Assembly (NCBI RefSeq): GCF_033568475.1
Contig: NC_133121.1
Span: forward strand, 130,418,375-130,482,374
Source: Henckelia pumila
Taxonomy: Eukaryota; Streptophyta; Magnoliopsida; Lamiales; Gesneriaceae
Reading direction: 5' to 3'
DNA length: 64,000 nucleotides
How positions within the stretch are numbered: the stretch's first letter is position 1; each line of letters opens with the position of its first letter. The notes below the pieces were generated by a model. That model saw nothing but the letters and a program-made list of their open reading frames with translations, searched no databases and was not told the DNA's origin. Below are positions 24,257-35,641 of this stretch, piece after piece. The position numbers and the translations under genes are program-made.

Positions 24257-26285
24257 CCTAAATTGCATTTTCGCTTGCAGCTTTTACTGGTTAATTTTTG
24301 TTTTAATTGGCTGTTGGCCCTATAGATTGCATGTATACTCAGATGCTCACTCTAATGTGTTCTGTAGAGGTACTCTCCCCTTAATTCAGCATGAATGATA
24401 TTCCTTTTATTGCTGACGGAAACTGGATTTGACCGGTTCTTTTACCTGTCTAAATCAAAATCCCAGGGGAGACTTATTATGTTACATTCTTGCAGTTCTA
24501 ATGACAAATTTTTCCAACTCACTTTCAATTAGCTAGTCACATGCATGATCAAGTTCTGTGAATAAAAAGTTTGACCAATTCCTCTGGATTTCTCAATTTC
24601 TCATGATTGTGTTTTGATAATCTTTTATTGCAAAAGGATTTGTGTCCATGTTCTAAATGAGACTTGAAAGCTGATTGTGGATCTGCCAAATTTGCATTGA
24701 TGTGAGCTTGAAAGCTTACTGTGCATATTATCTAAAGATTGTAGATGGTTAATACAATGTCTGGGAAGAAACAAATGTATCTCATCAATGCTTATTATTA
24801 TATTTTTTAATTCTAAACCTGGAGCGTTTCTCCCTCGATGATAGGGATGATCGACACATGATGTCAATTTTCATTAAAATATGAGGCCCCACGTGATCCT
24901 ATGTAGCATGGGTACTGCAGAAAAAAAAAAAATTTGGAGTATCGGGTACGGGTACGACACACGAATACGCGTATCGGATACGGTCAAACCCGTGTCGTTG
25001 ACCTTTTCAAGTTTGACCAGTTGGATACGGTCTGGGTACGGCTTGGGTACGGCCCGGACACGTTTTTCGGGTATGTTTGGACTAAATCGCAAATAATTAA
25101 AAGTTTTAAGGGTTCAATTGAAAAATAATAAATTTATGAGGACTTCTTAATAAATATATTAATTTGAATTGGGCTTAAAAAGCCCCAACTCATCCATTCT
25201 TTCTTCGTTACTTCTGGCTCCCCATTCTTTCTGCTTCTCATCGTCGACACCACTCCTTGAAGTTTTCCACCTGCCGCCATACGCCGCCGCCGCCGCACCT
25301 AATATATATATATAATATTATTTTAATCCTAGCCGTATCGTGTCTTATATTTTCAAAATTTCCCGTATCGCCGTATCCGTATCGTATCCGATCCGATACC
25401 CATACCCGTATCCATGCAACATAGACGTGATCTAATGGTGGTGTTATATTAGGAGAATTAATCTCGGTGGATAATAGACTAACTCCACAGTATTTTAAAA
25501 TTTGCTCACTGATTACGAGCCTTCTGTGGAAACCGAAGTCTGGAGGCCAGATTTTCATGACTTTCTCAAATAACTTCTCCATTTGTTAAATGTTGTCAAG
25601 TTGCCACTGCCCCCTATGATAATGATGTTGCTGGAACTGTTCTGATAACATGTTTTTTCCTAGTGCATTATTCAAACCCGTAAGTTGTACCATTTACACC
25701 AAAAGAGGACTCGTAAACTAGTTTCTTGACTTGCTATTTTATTATATCATTCCTCGTGAGCCCTCAATCTATCTTTGTATGGTGTCTGAAGTTTTTTTTT
25801 CCAGTTGTGGTGCCTAAATAGAATTGTCTCGCGCCTTTTGCTACCTCGCTCCTCATTGTCCTGATATTTTTATTTTATTCAGTGGAGCTGAGATTGGAAG
25901 ATTTGTTGGTATGCTACGAAATCCTTCTTCTGTTCTGAAGGCATGTGCTGCATTTGCTCTTCTTCAGGTACATGGAACACAGATTCACACACGACAAAAT
26001 TTCATAGATTCTTGCCCCTCCTTGTTCTTGACGTATATATATTAGATTATTACTGCCCGCATTTTGTTGACATCTCATGTTCAACCTTTCAAGTTTACGA
26101 TCCCTGGGGGCCGGCACTCCCTGCACCACGTGAACCTTCTCCAAAACGCTGGAGCTCCTCGAGTACTCCGTGCAGCAGCTGCAGCAACAGGTGCCACACT
26201 CGAAGCCAAAATTTTTGCTCGTATCGTACTCCGAAATCTGGAGCAACATCACATGGAATCTTCTGTCGGAAGAGCATCTGTGTAG
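9080..26285 (+). CDS. ARABIDILLO: ARABIDILLO F-box / armadillo-repeat protein
   Basis: Twelve coding exons join in frame: 9080-10426, 10604-10762, 10832-10918, 11047-11178, 11692-11819, 11967-12054, 13819-13913, 14709-14772, 16597-16772, 23981-24202, 25883-25967 and 26094-26285. The product is 924 aa, close to the 930 aa I recall for Arabidopsis ARABIDILLO1. The N-terminus is basic (RRVRRRVVKK, NLS-like). An F-box spans about 36-78, leucine-rich repeats about 95-290, and armadillo repeats about 390-740 with repeated AAGALWNLS/GG-x-x-x-L cores. The conserved tail ends around RNLEQHHMESS. The family promotes lateral root formation; the F-box suggests an SCF substrate receptor. Introns are unusually long: intron 9 (16773-23980) is 7.2 kb and full of transposons. 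The exon frame is intact, so the gene is probably functional. Confidence 0.93.
12055..13818 (+). other. ARABIDILLO intron 6
   Basis: A 1.76 kb intron between TTG|GTATGG and ATGTAG|GTT. I see no coding content, known repeat or RNA gene; short open frames here match no family I recognise. Confidence 0.7.
14773..16596 (+). other. ARABIDILLO intron 8
   Basis: A 1.8 kb intron between GCG|GTGAGT and TTTCAG|GAT. The middle (about 15550-16260) is less AT-rich and could be an old insertion, but I could not recognise a protein or terminal repeats in it. Confidence 0.65.
17043..17288 (+). mobile_element. 5'-truncated LINE with 12-bp target duplication
   Basis: The fragment encodes the last ~40 residues of a LINE ORF2 (LWDKIKLRVSTWIHK...), resembling the zf-RVT tail, ending at a TGA near 17170. 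A 3' UTR and an A-run (about 17277-17289) follow. The 12-bp repeat agaatgttaaat flanks it at 17031-17042 and 17289-17300, as expected for target-primed reverse transcription. It lies in ARABIDILLO intron 9, 26 bp before the large palindrome. Confidence 0.75.
17961..18176. repeat. Tandem 108-bp duplication in the left arm
   Basis: A unit starting tgagaatatggtgtagtgg is present at 17961-18068 and again at 18069-18176, nearly identical. A diverged third relative lies about 230 bp upstream. The duplication is not matched in the right arm, so it arose after the palindrome formed. Confidence 0.75.
21714..22027. repeat. Tandem 157-bp duplication in the right arm
   Basis: A unit beginning gtcatttaaatattttgtaatg occurs at 21714-21870 and 21871-22027 with almost no differences. 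It is specific to the right arm. Confidence 0.8.
22443..23980 (+). other. 3' part of ARABIDILLO intron 9
   Basis: AT-rich intronic sequence after the palindrome. An open frame at 23305-23679 has no family resemblance and low-complexity T-rich coding, so I treat it as chance. The segment ends at TGTGCAG|A, the acceptor of exon 10. Confidence 0.5.
24206..24249 (+). repeat. (CT)22 microsatellite at a splice donor
   Basis: Twenty-two CT units begin three bases after the GT of ARABIDILLO intron 10 (exon 10 ends at 24202). The donor GTCCTC is a poor match to the plant consensus GTAAGT. Confidence 0.9.
24899..25424. mobile_element. hAT-like MITE with 8-bp target duplication (ARABIDILLO intron 10)
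   Basis: Perfect 8-bp direct repeats acgtgatc flank the element at 24891-24898 and 25425-25432. The ends are inverted: CTATGTAGCATGGGTAC on the left, CTATGTTGCATGGATACGGG inward from the right. Arms are rich in gggtacgg/ccgtaccc. The 8-bp duplication points to hAT, though the first bases do not fit the usual YARNG. Confidence 0.8.
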
Positions 26286-26308
26286 ATAGAGTCTGCATTT
26301 CATTCTCA

Positions 26309-26314
26309 AATAAA
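26309..26314 (+). terminator. AATAAA poly(A) signal of ARABIDILLO
   Basis: A canonical AATAAA lies 24 bp after the stop codon. Plant 3' ends are loosely defined, so the actual cleavage site may be elsewhere. Confidence 0.4.
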
Positions 26315-27052
26315 ATGGTTCAGCTTAGTTTTCTTGATGAGGAGTTATAGCTATATTTGACCATGGATTGGTTCCAATATAAATTCTAAGGTTTGAGATT
26401 GAGACTTGTGAGATTAAATAATTTTTTTTCTTTTTGGTCTTAATTTATGCGCTCAAAGTTCCAAACGTTGTTGGTGGGGGTAAAATCACTGTAAGAAAAT
26501 CTTAATTTTATACGCATTAATTTAGTATGCAATTGCACTCGTTACAAATGTGGGTCAAAGTTATCTAAGTGACACGTGGATTGCATGATAAAAAAAATTA
26601 AACTTATTATTACTATTAAGATCATTTCTCCAATAATCATGCATCTCTTTATTTTATTTCAATTTTTTTTTTTTTTGGAGAGGAAAACGCTCGAAGTTAT
26701 TGATTCAATATTTTAGTGAAATTTCTTAAATATAATTATAATTCCTAGTTGATCCTTTAAGAATGTAGAATTCAATATAATATTTAAATCTAGTTTATCT
26801 TTATGCATGCACAAGTGATGATGACCCTCTAAGCCATAATTAATATTTAATATCATTGCGTATATGGTTAAAATTTTCGGATTTCTTTATAAATGATCCA
26901 TAAATAATCCAATTACTAATTGTGATAATCCTTTTGGAGGAACTGTTGTAACTAACATGGTCTAACTTCATTATAAATTGTTCGTTGTTGGTATTTTATT
27001 TATTTGCATCATAATAAGTAGTCAAAAATAGTAATCAGATACACGCGCATAA

Positions 27053-27085
<33 letters not shown>
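26315..27085. other. AT-rich spacer with (TA)n tract
   Basis: No gene seen. A (TA)n microsatellite occupies about 27056-27085, directly abutting the MITE. Confidence 0.5.
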
Positions 27086-27088
<3 letters not shown>

Positions 27089-27249
27089 TTTCAGCTCCTC
27101 AACCAATGATACTCAACTCGTCCCCGACAAATAAAACCCGGTACCGTGTTTTAGTGATATTAAAAATTTTAAAAAAACAACTAAAACCCAGTACCAGATT
27201 TTAGTGGTCGGGAACGAGTTAGGCAATAATGGTTGGGCAGCTGAAAATT
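27086..27249. mobile_element. 164-bp foldback MITE
   Basis: The ends are inverted repeats of about 45 bp: aattttcagctcctcaacca on the left against aattttcagctgcccaacca read inward from the right, continuing to the cgtccccgac / cgttcccgac blocks. The flanks are TA-rich so the target duplication cannot be determined. Superfamily unknown. Confidence 0.7.
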
Positions 27250-29509
27250 ACTCTCTATATATATAAAACCAACTTTCATCAAGTTTTAATTAATTTATTT
27301 TAAAACAATTTCTCATCTTTCTAACCCAAATTTATCAAAACTTTATTTTCTCAGTGGAAGCATGGAATTTGATTAAATTTAGTAGAATTTTGAATTGAAA
27401 ATTGCATTTGGAAAAACGAGATCTCAAATTTCGATTAATATTTGATTTTTTATACATCCAAACATATTGACAAAAGGAATTGAAAGATCAATTTACTGTG
27501 TATGAATCACTTTTTTTGTCTTGTCATCGAAGATAAAAATAAATAAGACAAATTTTTATTTAAATTTTTAATTCAATAATCAATATAAGTTTCATCGAAT
27601 GCAAATAACTGGCATTTACTATTTATCTAATAGTTATATATCGAAAAATTATCGATTGGAAATTTAATTTGAAATTTGTGACTTCTAAATTAATTTTACC
27701 TGAAATTAATTAAAAATCAATCTTTTTGCATGATAACCAATGCTCTAATGCAAAGGCCGAAATTAATTTAAGAAATCATATGTTGTAAGAAAAATAAAAA
27801 AAAATACACTGAACTAAAACGACAATTCAAATAAAAGAAATTACTAAAAGGAATTATACGAAATGAAGAAGCAAAAGAATTGTTGGCAGCAAATCAATTG
27901 ACCAATTTTGACAACTCAGATATTAGAATACTGCTATTTATCACTTTACACTACCAAAACCAAAAGCCTTCCTTTGCCATAAACGCAAAGATTTTGTCAC
28001 AATTAACAAACTATTCTTCTCTACCAACCGTTCTCTCTCCCTTGGTCCCAGGAGGAACAAATTCGTGGGGGTGGCGAAAACCCAGAACTTGATCAAGGTG
28101 TTTGTTTTGATTATTAATTTCTTGAGTTTGGTGTTCTAACTTTTGGCAGAAACCCAAATAGCCTTGCTTTTGTTTTGTTGCTATGATCACCTTTTGGTCG
28201 TCTCATTCATGTGTGACTTACTCGTTTTATGGTCAATTTCCGTTTCTTGTTTTGGGTATTCGAAAGGAGTTTCGATCAAAAATCAAGATTTGGTTTTTCT
28301 TGGGGAAGGGAATTTCTTTTTCCTTCCTTTCCCTGCGTTTTTCTTAAGATTTTTATTCATTATTGGGGCTGATAGCCCTCCCTGATTGACTTCGTTTGAA
28401 TTCTTTCTTGAAGTTTATCGTTTTCTTTTTTTCGTTTATCTCTTCTTGCTTTTTTTTTCCCCTATTTATTTTTTATTTGGAGAAGTCACGATTTATATGA
28501 TTCCGTTCTTTTATCGCTATTACCTGTCAGTGTGTAAGTGTGCCTGTGCCAATGTCCTTATGCATTCATTTGATTGGGTGTGTTTGGGTTTGAGTGTGGT
28601 GTGCTTGTGCATTGATCTGACTTTGAAACCAAGTTAAGAAAAGAAGATGAATTTGATTACATTGGATAGTATGAGATCCGTAATCTTTCGGTTTGGAACC
28701 TAAATAAACCAATAAAAATGAACTATCTTGGTCAGGTTTTATGACACAAGTCCCAGATTCGTCGCGTATCAGACGAGCTATGTATTTATTTATTTTAATG
28801 TATTAGATTTCCATATTTGGTATCTTATTTATTAGAAATAAATTGTGCGAAAAGTTAGTGAGAGTATCTTTCAAGCGAGGTCACGTGGCGTATCATGATC
28901 TCGTTAGATTATCTAATGCTTTTTGGGTGTATGCGGAAATATGGTAGCTCGATCTTGTTAATATATAAGGCAGTTTGTATACCAGCATTCGGAAAAGTTT
29001 CTTTTTATACAATAGAGTAATGGTTGGAATTTTTCTTTTGAATTCTTTTCCTGCGCTGATTGTGTGTTACTGGGCGTGTGGATTTAAGGATCTGTAGATG
29101 AAGCCTTACAAATGCGATCAGGCCTTTTTGAATCATTTGACTTATGTTTGACTGACCAGTAGATTGAACTTCTGCAGTTTCAGGTGCAACCATCTCATTA
29201 GCATACACATACATTTTATCAAGGTTGAGTGGGCATTACTGTTACTTTATTTGATTCCAGTATTACACCCCTTTCATTGTGAACTCTGAAGCCTGTTACT
29301 TAATCTTCTTAACCATACAGATTTTATATTTCTACCACTGCTTATGCTGATGACGATTTTCTAAAGCAACAGCACTTGTAAAATGCTTTCCCTCCCCTTT
29401 TTCAGGTGCTATTTGTTTCTTGTTTGACCCGTTCTCGGAATGAGATATTTTGATTGTATAGCACAATAAAATCATGGTATAGCAATTGGAGAGAAATCAG
29501 AAACAAAAT
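27250..29509 (+). other. Spacer and probable spliced 5' leader
   Basis: 27250-27990 is AT-rich with nothing recognisable. A CT-rich segment at 28015-28090 resembles a leader exon, ending in an AAG|GTGTTT donor near 28100. T-rich intron-like sequence follows to an acceptor such as TTTCAG at 29406. This would be a non-coding first exon of the gene starting at 29510. Confidence 0.4.
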
Positions 29510-32500
29510 ATGGAGGCTTCAAACTATACGCCAAGTGGAATTTTCGCTAAAGAACTTGAAGACGAACTTATGAAATTTACAGCTAGTTATGAGGACTGTA
29601 AAGTCAACACACGCTTGGCTGAGCAGAGTGAAGAGGTCCAAGGTAATGATAATGTGGAAGTTAACATTACAGACTGCACAAAATCTGGTGGCCGTGAGCT
29701 TGTTGCAGCGGAATACCATGACACAACAGAGAGCTCAAGTTCCTTTGGTAACAGTGACACTGATGATATTGATCCATTGGATGATTCTGAAATTATGTCG
29801 GATTTTCATGGTGATGCTGCATCATCTCTGGGTTTTGATGGATTTGGTGAACCATTTAGAATGAGGTTAGTTTTCTGTTCATTATTTTTTCTGTATGACC
29901 TTTCTCGTCAAAACTAGGCATTTACTCCTTGTAAATTTAAAAAAAAATCATAAGAAACTGGAAAGTGAACTGGCAATTTTGGGTTGGTCAGTTGGAGAAA
30001 TTGCTTGAACTACGCTTTTCAGTGCTGAAATTGGTCTGATCCTAGATTTTGTTTGGTTTAAAGTGATTAGATGGAAATGAGTGAATGTAATGCTTCACTT
30101 CATCCGAGATCAGTCCTTAAAAATCCATATCTTTTGGGATTGAAGCACCATAATGAGCTTTATATTAATAAATTTGAACTTTCTGCATTATGTTCTCTTG
30201 TAGAGAATCTAGCCTAAAAAATAGATTTATATAAAGTGTGGCCAACTGTAGAATATGGTTTCGTAATTTGTGGGTGAATTTGGAGGTTACAACTTGTGTC
30301 CAAACTAGAAGTGAACGAGAGATCAGGAAATCAGTGCTTTGAGCAGGCTAACTTGGTTTTCATTATTTCTTCTTTGATTTCTTTCTCTGGCCTCTAGTGA
30401 ATCAACATGCTCAAAAATTGTAATTTCATCTTCATCTTTAGTGCTTGTCAACGTGTTTCCATGATTATCATCACATTCAGCGTGTTTTTGTTGCAATATT
30501 TAGGAAGAAAAGGGTGACTGGTCATTGGAGATCATTTATCCAACCTCTAATGTGGCGATGTAAATGGGCTGAATTGCAAATTCGTAAGTTTGAATCACAA
30601 GCCCGAAGATACGACAGAGAACTTGAGGAATACAGTCGGCGAAAGAAGGATCAATTGCAGAATCCTTCATTGGAATGTGATGGTGTGAAATCCCTTCCTT
30701 GTACATCCAGCAATCCTAGAAATGGTGTCTACATGAGGAAGAAAAGAAAACGAGCCGAAGACACAATGGATATAGCATCATATATGTCTCACCATAACTT
30801 GTTTTCATATCATGGTATATTTTTTGTACTTCATTTCTGTCGAGTTCAATTCATTTTTGTATTTGTCTGAAGTTAAGGATCTTCACGTGCCATTTTGCAG
30901 AGAATAAGAGGTCATCTGGTAAGAGTCTCCTCAAGGACGATGAATTGAAGAATCGAGGTGAGAATTGGCATTTTCATTTGGTCTTAATTATCTAACCGCA
31001 ATATACATGATATGAATATTTAGTGCCATCATATGACGATACAAAAACGTTGGCCCCTTTTTCTTTGTTCTTATTTGTCATTTTGGACTTATTCAATTGT
31101 GTCCATTGGATTCTAAGCTTTTGTTGTGCCCTTGTTGCCCCCACCTGTTCTTTCAATTACATTTTTAAGAGCTGGTCTCTAGTCCCGACTTTGGGCTATC
31201 ATCGTATTATTCCCTTGTAACTTCTTGTTGGAATTTACGTTAGCTGAGCTTACTCCAATCACTAGAATATTTTCAGTTTGCGCCATTCTGCGTGTGCCAT
31301 GTGCTTTTGATTGGAGATTGGGTGGTGAACTGGATATCAATTTAGTTGAGTTTATTCGGTTCACCAGAACATTGTAGTTTGCTTCTTTTTATTGTGCAAT
31401 GTGCTTTTGATTGGAGACAGGGTGGTGATTTTACCTTTTTCTTAAATTTGTTTTATAAGACTTGCGTGGTTGAATTTGACATGAGATAGAAATGAGACAG
31501 ACAGTTGATTTGACATGAGATAGAAATGATCATACTTTTAGAGTGATAATTAGACTGTAGTCATAGAGAAATGATCGAATCTTTAAACGCCTGAAATAGT
31601 TTTGACAGAAATTTGTTGTGCTTATACCTTATACCTGATGTTTTCTGTTTTTGTAGCAGTGGCAACTCAGAAAGTCAACGCTGACAATGAGTTGTGGGTC
31701 AATGATGAACAGCTCTTCCTTGAACCTAGAGATGCTGATAATCCTTTGGAAGTCATACTTGGAAAGATTGAATTTCTACGATCACGAGTTGTTAAAATGA
31801 AGAGTAGAGTTGAGAAGGTGATGAGTGAAAATGCCGGAAAGTTATCTTTCACAGATGACTCAAGCATGCGTATGCCATTTAGTGCTTTGATAGCCTCTCC
31901 TCAAAATACTTCTCCAAACAACGGGGACAAAATGCCTGTGGGAACTTATATTGCTTCTCAGCTTAAGATGGAGCATAACATGAGTGATGCACTTGTACCT
32001 TTAAATGGAGTGACAAGTCATGTAGTGATTCCTGGTGTAAATGGAAGCACTAATCATGTCAGTTTTACTGATGCATACAAAAAAGTGAGTTATATTTTAT
32101 GTTTCCTCGTCTCGAGTTCCTCAAGTTTGTTTTAATTCATCTCTAGAAACATTTTTCAGCAATTTACTTCACTGAGATTATTACCTGCGAGTCCTTTGCT
32201 TTTGCATGTGTGTAGCCGTTGGAATCATGAAAGTGTATTGGTAGTTCTTTATGTTGTACTCCTTTTTTCTTGATCCTTTGTTTAATTAGCACTAAAATGC
32301 TTTCAGGGAGAAGAAGACATTCTCATTGACAATACGAGGGTGAAGGAAGAGATGGATAGCTTTGAGGAAGTAAAGATTGAGCCAATCCGAAGTCCTTTGG
32401 TGCTAAATGAAGAGTTAGCCAGCACCAGCCCTCAAGTTCAAACAGCAGCCAATCCTCCCACAAACAATCAAACACCACCTATAATGCGTTCTATACCAAA

Positions 32501-32564
32501 GCTTACTCCCCCAAAAACCCAGAGAAAGAGTCGCAAACGAAGAGGTGCTGGTCAGAGGCGTTGA
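29510..32564 (+). CDS. Plant protein of unknown function, probably nuclear
   Basis: Five exons, 29510-29865, 30504-30814, 30901-30957, 31657-32084 and 32307-32564, join in frame to 469 aa. I do not assign a function; I recall similar uncharacterised proteins in other plants. An acidic serine-rich N-terminus (to about 115) is followed by a basic Trp-rich helical block, HWRSFIQPLMWRCKWAELQI (126-145), leading into a charged helix to about 167. KKRKR near 198-202 looks like an NLS. A predicted coiled coil spans about 270-300. The tail is Pro-rich and ends in a strongly basic patch (KTQRKSRKRR). The start was set at 29510, because upstream in-frame codons are not ATG. Exon 4 has a tandem TAGCAG acceptor, giving an optional Ala. 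Confidence 0.8.
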
Positions 32565-33394
32565 AGATCCACAGGTTAACCTCTCCCAAGTTGGAACATA
32601 GTTTTCATTTGTCAAAGAGGCATTGGATATGGAGGAAATTAATGTTACAACAGAAGTTGTCGATATTTATTGCCTTTTTTTTTCAGTTTGTAAATTCTAA
32701 AGTTATATATTCTTTGGTTTGAATGACTGGTATATTGAAACGATTGCATATAGTCTGCAGGGATTATGAATTCTTTGGGATATTATATTGATTTACTTGA
32801 CTTATATAAAGTATAAAACATGCATTTCATAAAAATTGTGTTCAATCCGATGGTGATATCTTCTAATCCTCTCATTTCAATTCCTGTGTCAAGTGCAAAC
32901 CTTCTGAATACTAGATGCTAGTTCCTTCACTGATGTTTTCGCACATGGTTTTGAGGCCAATACGTATAACTATACGTATTGGCTTGTGTGTTTGGAAATT
33001 GAGCCGATATCATGTAGGATGTAGCATCAAGTAGATGTCAAATGCAGTCAGTACTTTTCTGGCTCCTCAATATCTCCGTTTCTCAAATGCTATCCACTTT
33101 CACATTTTCTTAACTCAAATGTGCAGCATCAGAGGCATGGAAACATTTTGACGTTCTGATTTAGATCGCTCGCAACAGTAAGATTTAGCACCAATCCTCA
33201 CACCAAAACATGGGCGTCACTTTCACATGCATCAACTCGATCACTTTCACCAATCATTAAGATTAAGCACCAACTTGATCGCTTTTCTCACTTTTATTTT
33301 GTCGAGTTTATCTCTGCAACAAATTCAGAACCATGCTATTTGAACGCTTTTGGGCTACTTCTACTCACGCTTCAGATTCAGAATTATACCCCCT
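32565..33394. other. Convergent 3' region between two genes
   Basis: This 830-bp stretch holds the 3' UTRs of the plus-strand unknown gene and the minus-strand PPR gene. A short palindrome, aatacgtataactatacgtatt, lies near 32960. No further gene is seen. Confidence 0.5.
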
Positions 33395-35221
33395 TTAAGT
33401 TTCACTCGCTTTCCACTTTACATTAAGATACGGATCCTTCCCCTTCATGTGCATCTGCAATCTATTCAACAATAAATGTGTCACCTCCAAATGTGGATGC
33501 ACCATATCACCAGCAATAAACTCCAGAACCTGGCCTTTGATTTCAATCGCACTATATCCCACTTCTTTCTTAGCACCGTTGATCAACATCAAAGATTTGA
33601 TTCGTTCCACGTCTCTCCATCTCTTCTCAGCTGCATACAAGTTCCTCAACATTATGTAGTTACCATCTGAAAATGGATCCATTGTTACCACCTTTTTCAC
33701 CACCCTCTCAGCTCTGACAACCTCCTTGGCATAACCACAAGCAAATAGGAACGAACTTAATATGATCCCATTAGTTTCGTAAGGCATGTTATCTATCAAT
33801 CTCTCAGCCTCATCCAAACACCCAGCTCTGCCCAGTAGATCAACCATGCAACCGTAATGCTCTACTCTAGGAGCCAGCTTGAGTTTTTCCATTTCATAGA
33901 ACCATCTTCTTCCTTCCTCCACTAAACCAGCATGGTTACAAGCTGACAGAACTCCAAGCATGGTGATCTCATCTGGTTTAAACCCTTTTCTCTTCATATC
34001 AAGAAACGCTTCTAATGCCTCCTGGGGACGCCCATTGAGTGCTAGTCCAGTAATCAAGGCATTCCAGGTGCACACGCCTCTTCCAAGCACATTATCAAAA
34101 ACTCGTTTTGCTTTCTCAATTTCCCCGAATTTAGCATACATATCTACTAATGCTGCTGATACACTTGCAGATGCATCCAGTTTCTTCCTCTTCACAAATT
34201 CATAAATCCAATTCCCCATATCGAAAGCACCCAAATCTGCGATAGCTGGAAGAACACTGACAACAGTAATATCGTCTGGTTCGAAAATTTTCTGGGCTAA
34301 CAATTCCTGGAACAAGATCAAAGCCTCATGGGATTGCTTATTCTGACGATACCCTCCAATCATTGCATTCCAAGAACATAAATTCCGCTCAGGCATCTCA
34401 TCAAAGAACTGTCTACCTTCGTCTGCGTTGCCTTTGCTGCAGTACCCATCAATCATGGTTGTCCAAGAAACAATATTTTTATCTGGCATTGTGTCAAATA
34501 GCATCTTAGCCGACACCGTGTTCCCTAACTTCACATGTCCATCGATCAACACATTATATGCAGCTGCATCTTTATCATTCTCCGGCATCGAATCAAAAAG
34601 GGCTTTTGCATTGCCCATGTCCCCAGCCTTCACATATCCGCTCATTAGTGCGGTCCATGAGACCGAATTCCTCTCTGTCATCTCATCAAACATTTTCCTG
34701 GCAAAACCTATCTGCCCTAGCTTCCCATACATATCAATCAACGCAGTTGCAACATACAGATTAGACGTAAACCCATATTTAACCACATGAGCATGAACTT
34801 CCATTCCTTCCCACATTAAAAAGTTCAAACCACAACACTTTGCCAGCGTCGAGAAAGTATAGTTATCTGGCACAAAACCTTCGTTCTTCCTCAAACCAAC
34901 ATACAAGGAGATGGCTGCTAAGAATTGATGAGAAATGAGGTGAGACTTCATCATGGTATTGGATAGGAAGGCATCGGACTTGCGCGGCATTAGATCAAAC
35001 ACCCGGCGGGCATGATGAATACCACAATGTGGGACAACCGCGGACAGGGTGATGATGAGCTTTGTAACGAGGTTGAGATTGGCTTCAAGGGCGTTTCGGA
35101 GCATGAAGGCTTGAATTTGGTGGAGGTTGGACTTGCCAAGAGTTTTCATTTGGAGGAAAGAAAGGCAAATCCTCTCTTTTGGGCTCCATAGCCATGAAGT
35201 TTCGGATCCTACTTGAGTCAT
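33395..35221 (-). CDS. PLS-class pentatricopeptide repeat protein, E subgroup
   Basis: A single uninterrupted exon of 608 aa, as usual for plant PPR genes. Degenerate 31-36 residue repeats run from about residue 45 to 500, with classic cores such as VSWTTMIDGYCSKG and SWNAMIGGYRQNK and repeated F-DEMPERN linkers. The C-terminus has E/E+ type sequence (GYSAIEIKG...FIAGDMVHPH) but no DYW deaminase domain. E-class proteins act in C-to-U RNA editing in mitochondria or plastids, usually recruiting a DYW partner in trans. The layout resembles the Arabidopsis At2g44880 (AHG11) type as I remember it; orthology is not established. No clear transit peptide is visible at the chosen start, so a different upstream start or weak targeting signal is possible. 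Confidence 0.92.
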   Translation of the reverse strand: MTQVGSETSWLWSPKERICLSFLQMKTLGKSNLHQIQAFMLRNALEANLNLVTKLIITLSAVVPHCGIHHARRVFDLMPRKSDAFLSNTMMKSHLISHQFLAAISLYVGLRKNEGFVPDNYTFSTLAKCCGLNFLMWEGMEVHAHVVKYGFTSNLYVATALIDMYGKLGQIGFARKMFDEMTERNSVSWTALMSGYVKAGDMGNAKALFDSMPENDKDAAAYNVLIDGHVKLGNTVSAKMLFDTMPDKNIVSWTTMIDGYCSKGNADEGRQFFDEMPERNLCSWNAMIGGYRQNKQSHEALILFQELLAQKIFEPDDITVVSVLPAIADLGAFDMGNWIYEFVKRKKLDASASVSAALVDMYAKFGEIEKAKRVFDNVLGRGVCTWNALITGLALNGRPQEALEAFLDMKRKGFKPDEITMLGVLSACNHAGLVEEGRRWFYEMEKLKLAPRVEHYGCMVDLLGRAGCLDEAERLIDNMPYETNGIILSSFLFACGYAKEVVRAERVVKKVVTMDPFSDGNYIMLRNLYAAEKRWRDVERIKSLMLINGAKKEVGYSAIEIKGQVLEFIAGDMVHPHLEVTHLLLNRLQMHMKGKDPYLNVKWKASET

Positions 35222-35641
35222 AGAGGTATTCTTGAAATCAAATCTCTTGCTTTCTTGCCACTCTTACTTGGTTCCCAGTGGATGGCATTTCATTGTCCAA
35301 GCATATAAACCAGTCTCTACTTGTTTTTTCGTCTTTCTTGCTCATGAACTCTTATTAATTAATCTTAAAAACTATACAATTATTTTTCGAATTAATTAAA
35401 CAAGAAAAAAATTTGAAGTTCATAAACTTTATTTTCTAATTATTTTCATAATCCATATGAAAATATGGACAAACTTATATCTTTGATATATAATGAGTAT
35501 TATATTATATTAATAACGATTAAGTTCATGCTACTATAAGTTTGTATACTAACATAAAATCCAAGAGTTCAAAATTGACTTGGATATGTTTCGCTCATAA
35601 AAATATAATTACTATCATATATATGTCCAAAAATGAAAGTA
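35222..35641. other. 5' flank of the PPR gene
   Basis: AT-rich upstream region on the minus strand side; no distinct promoter element recognised. Confidence 0.4.
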
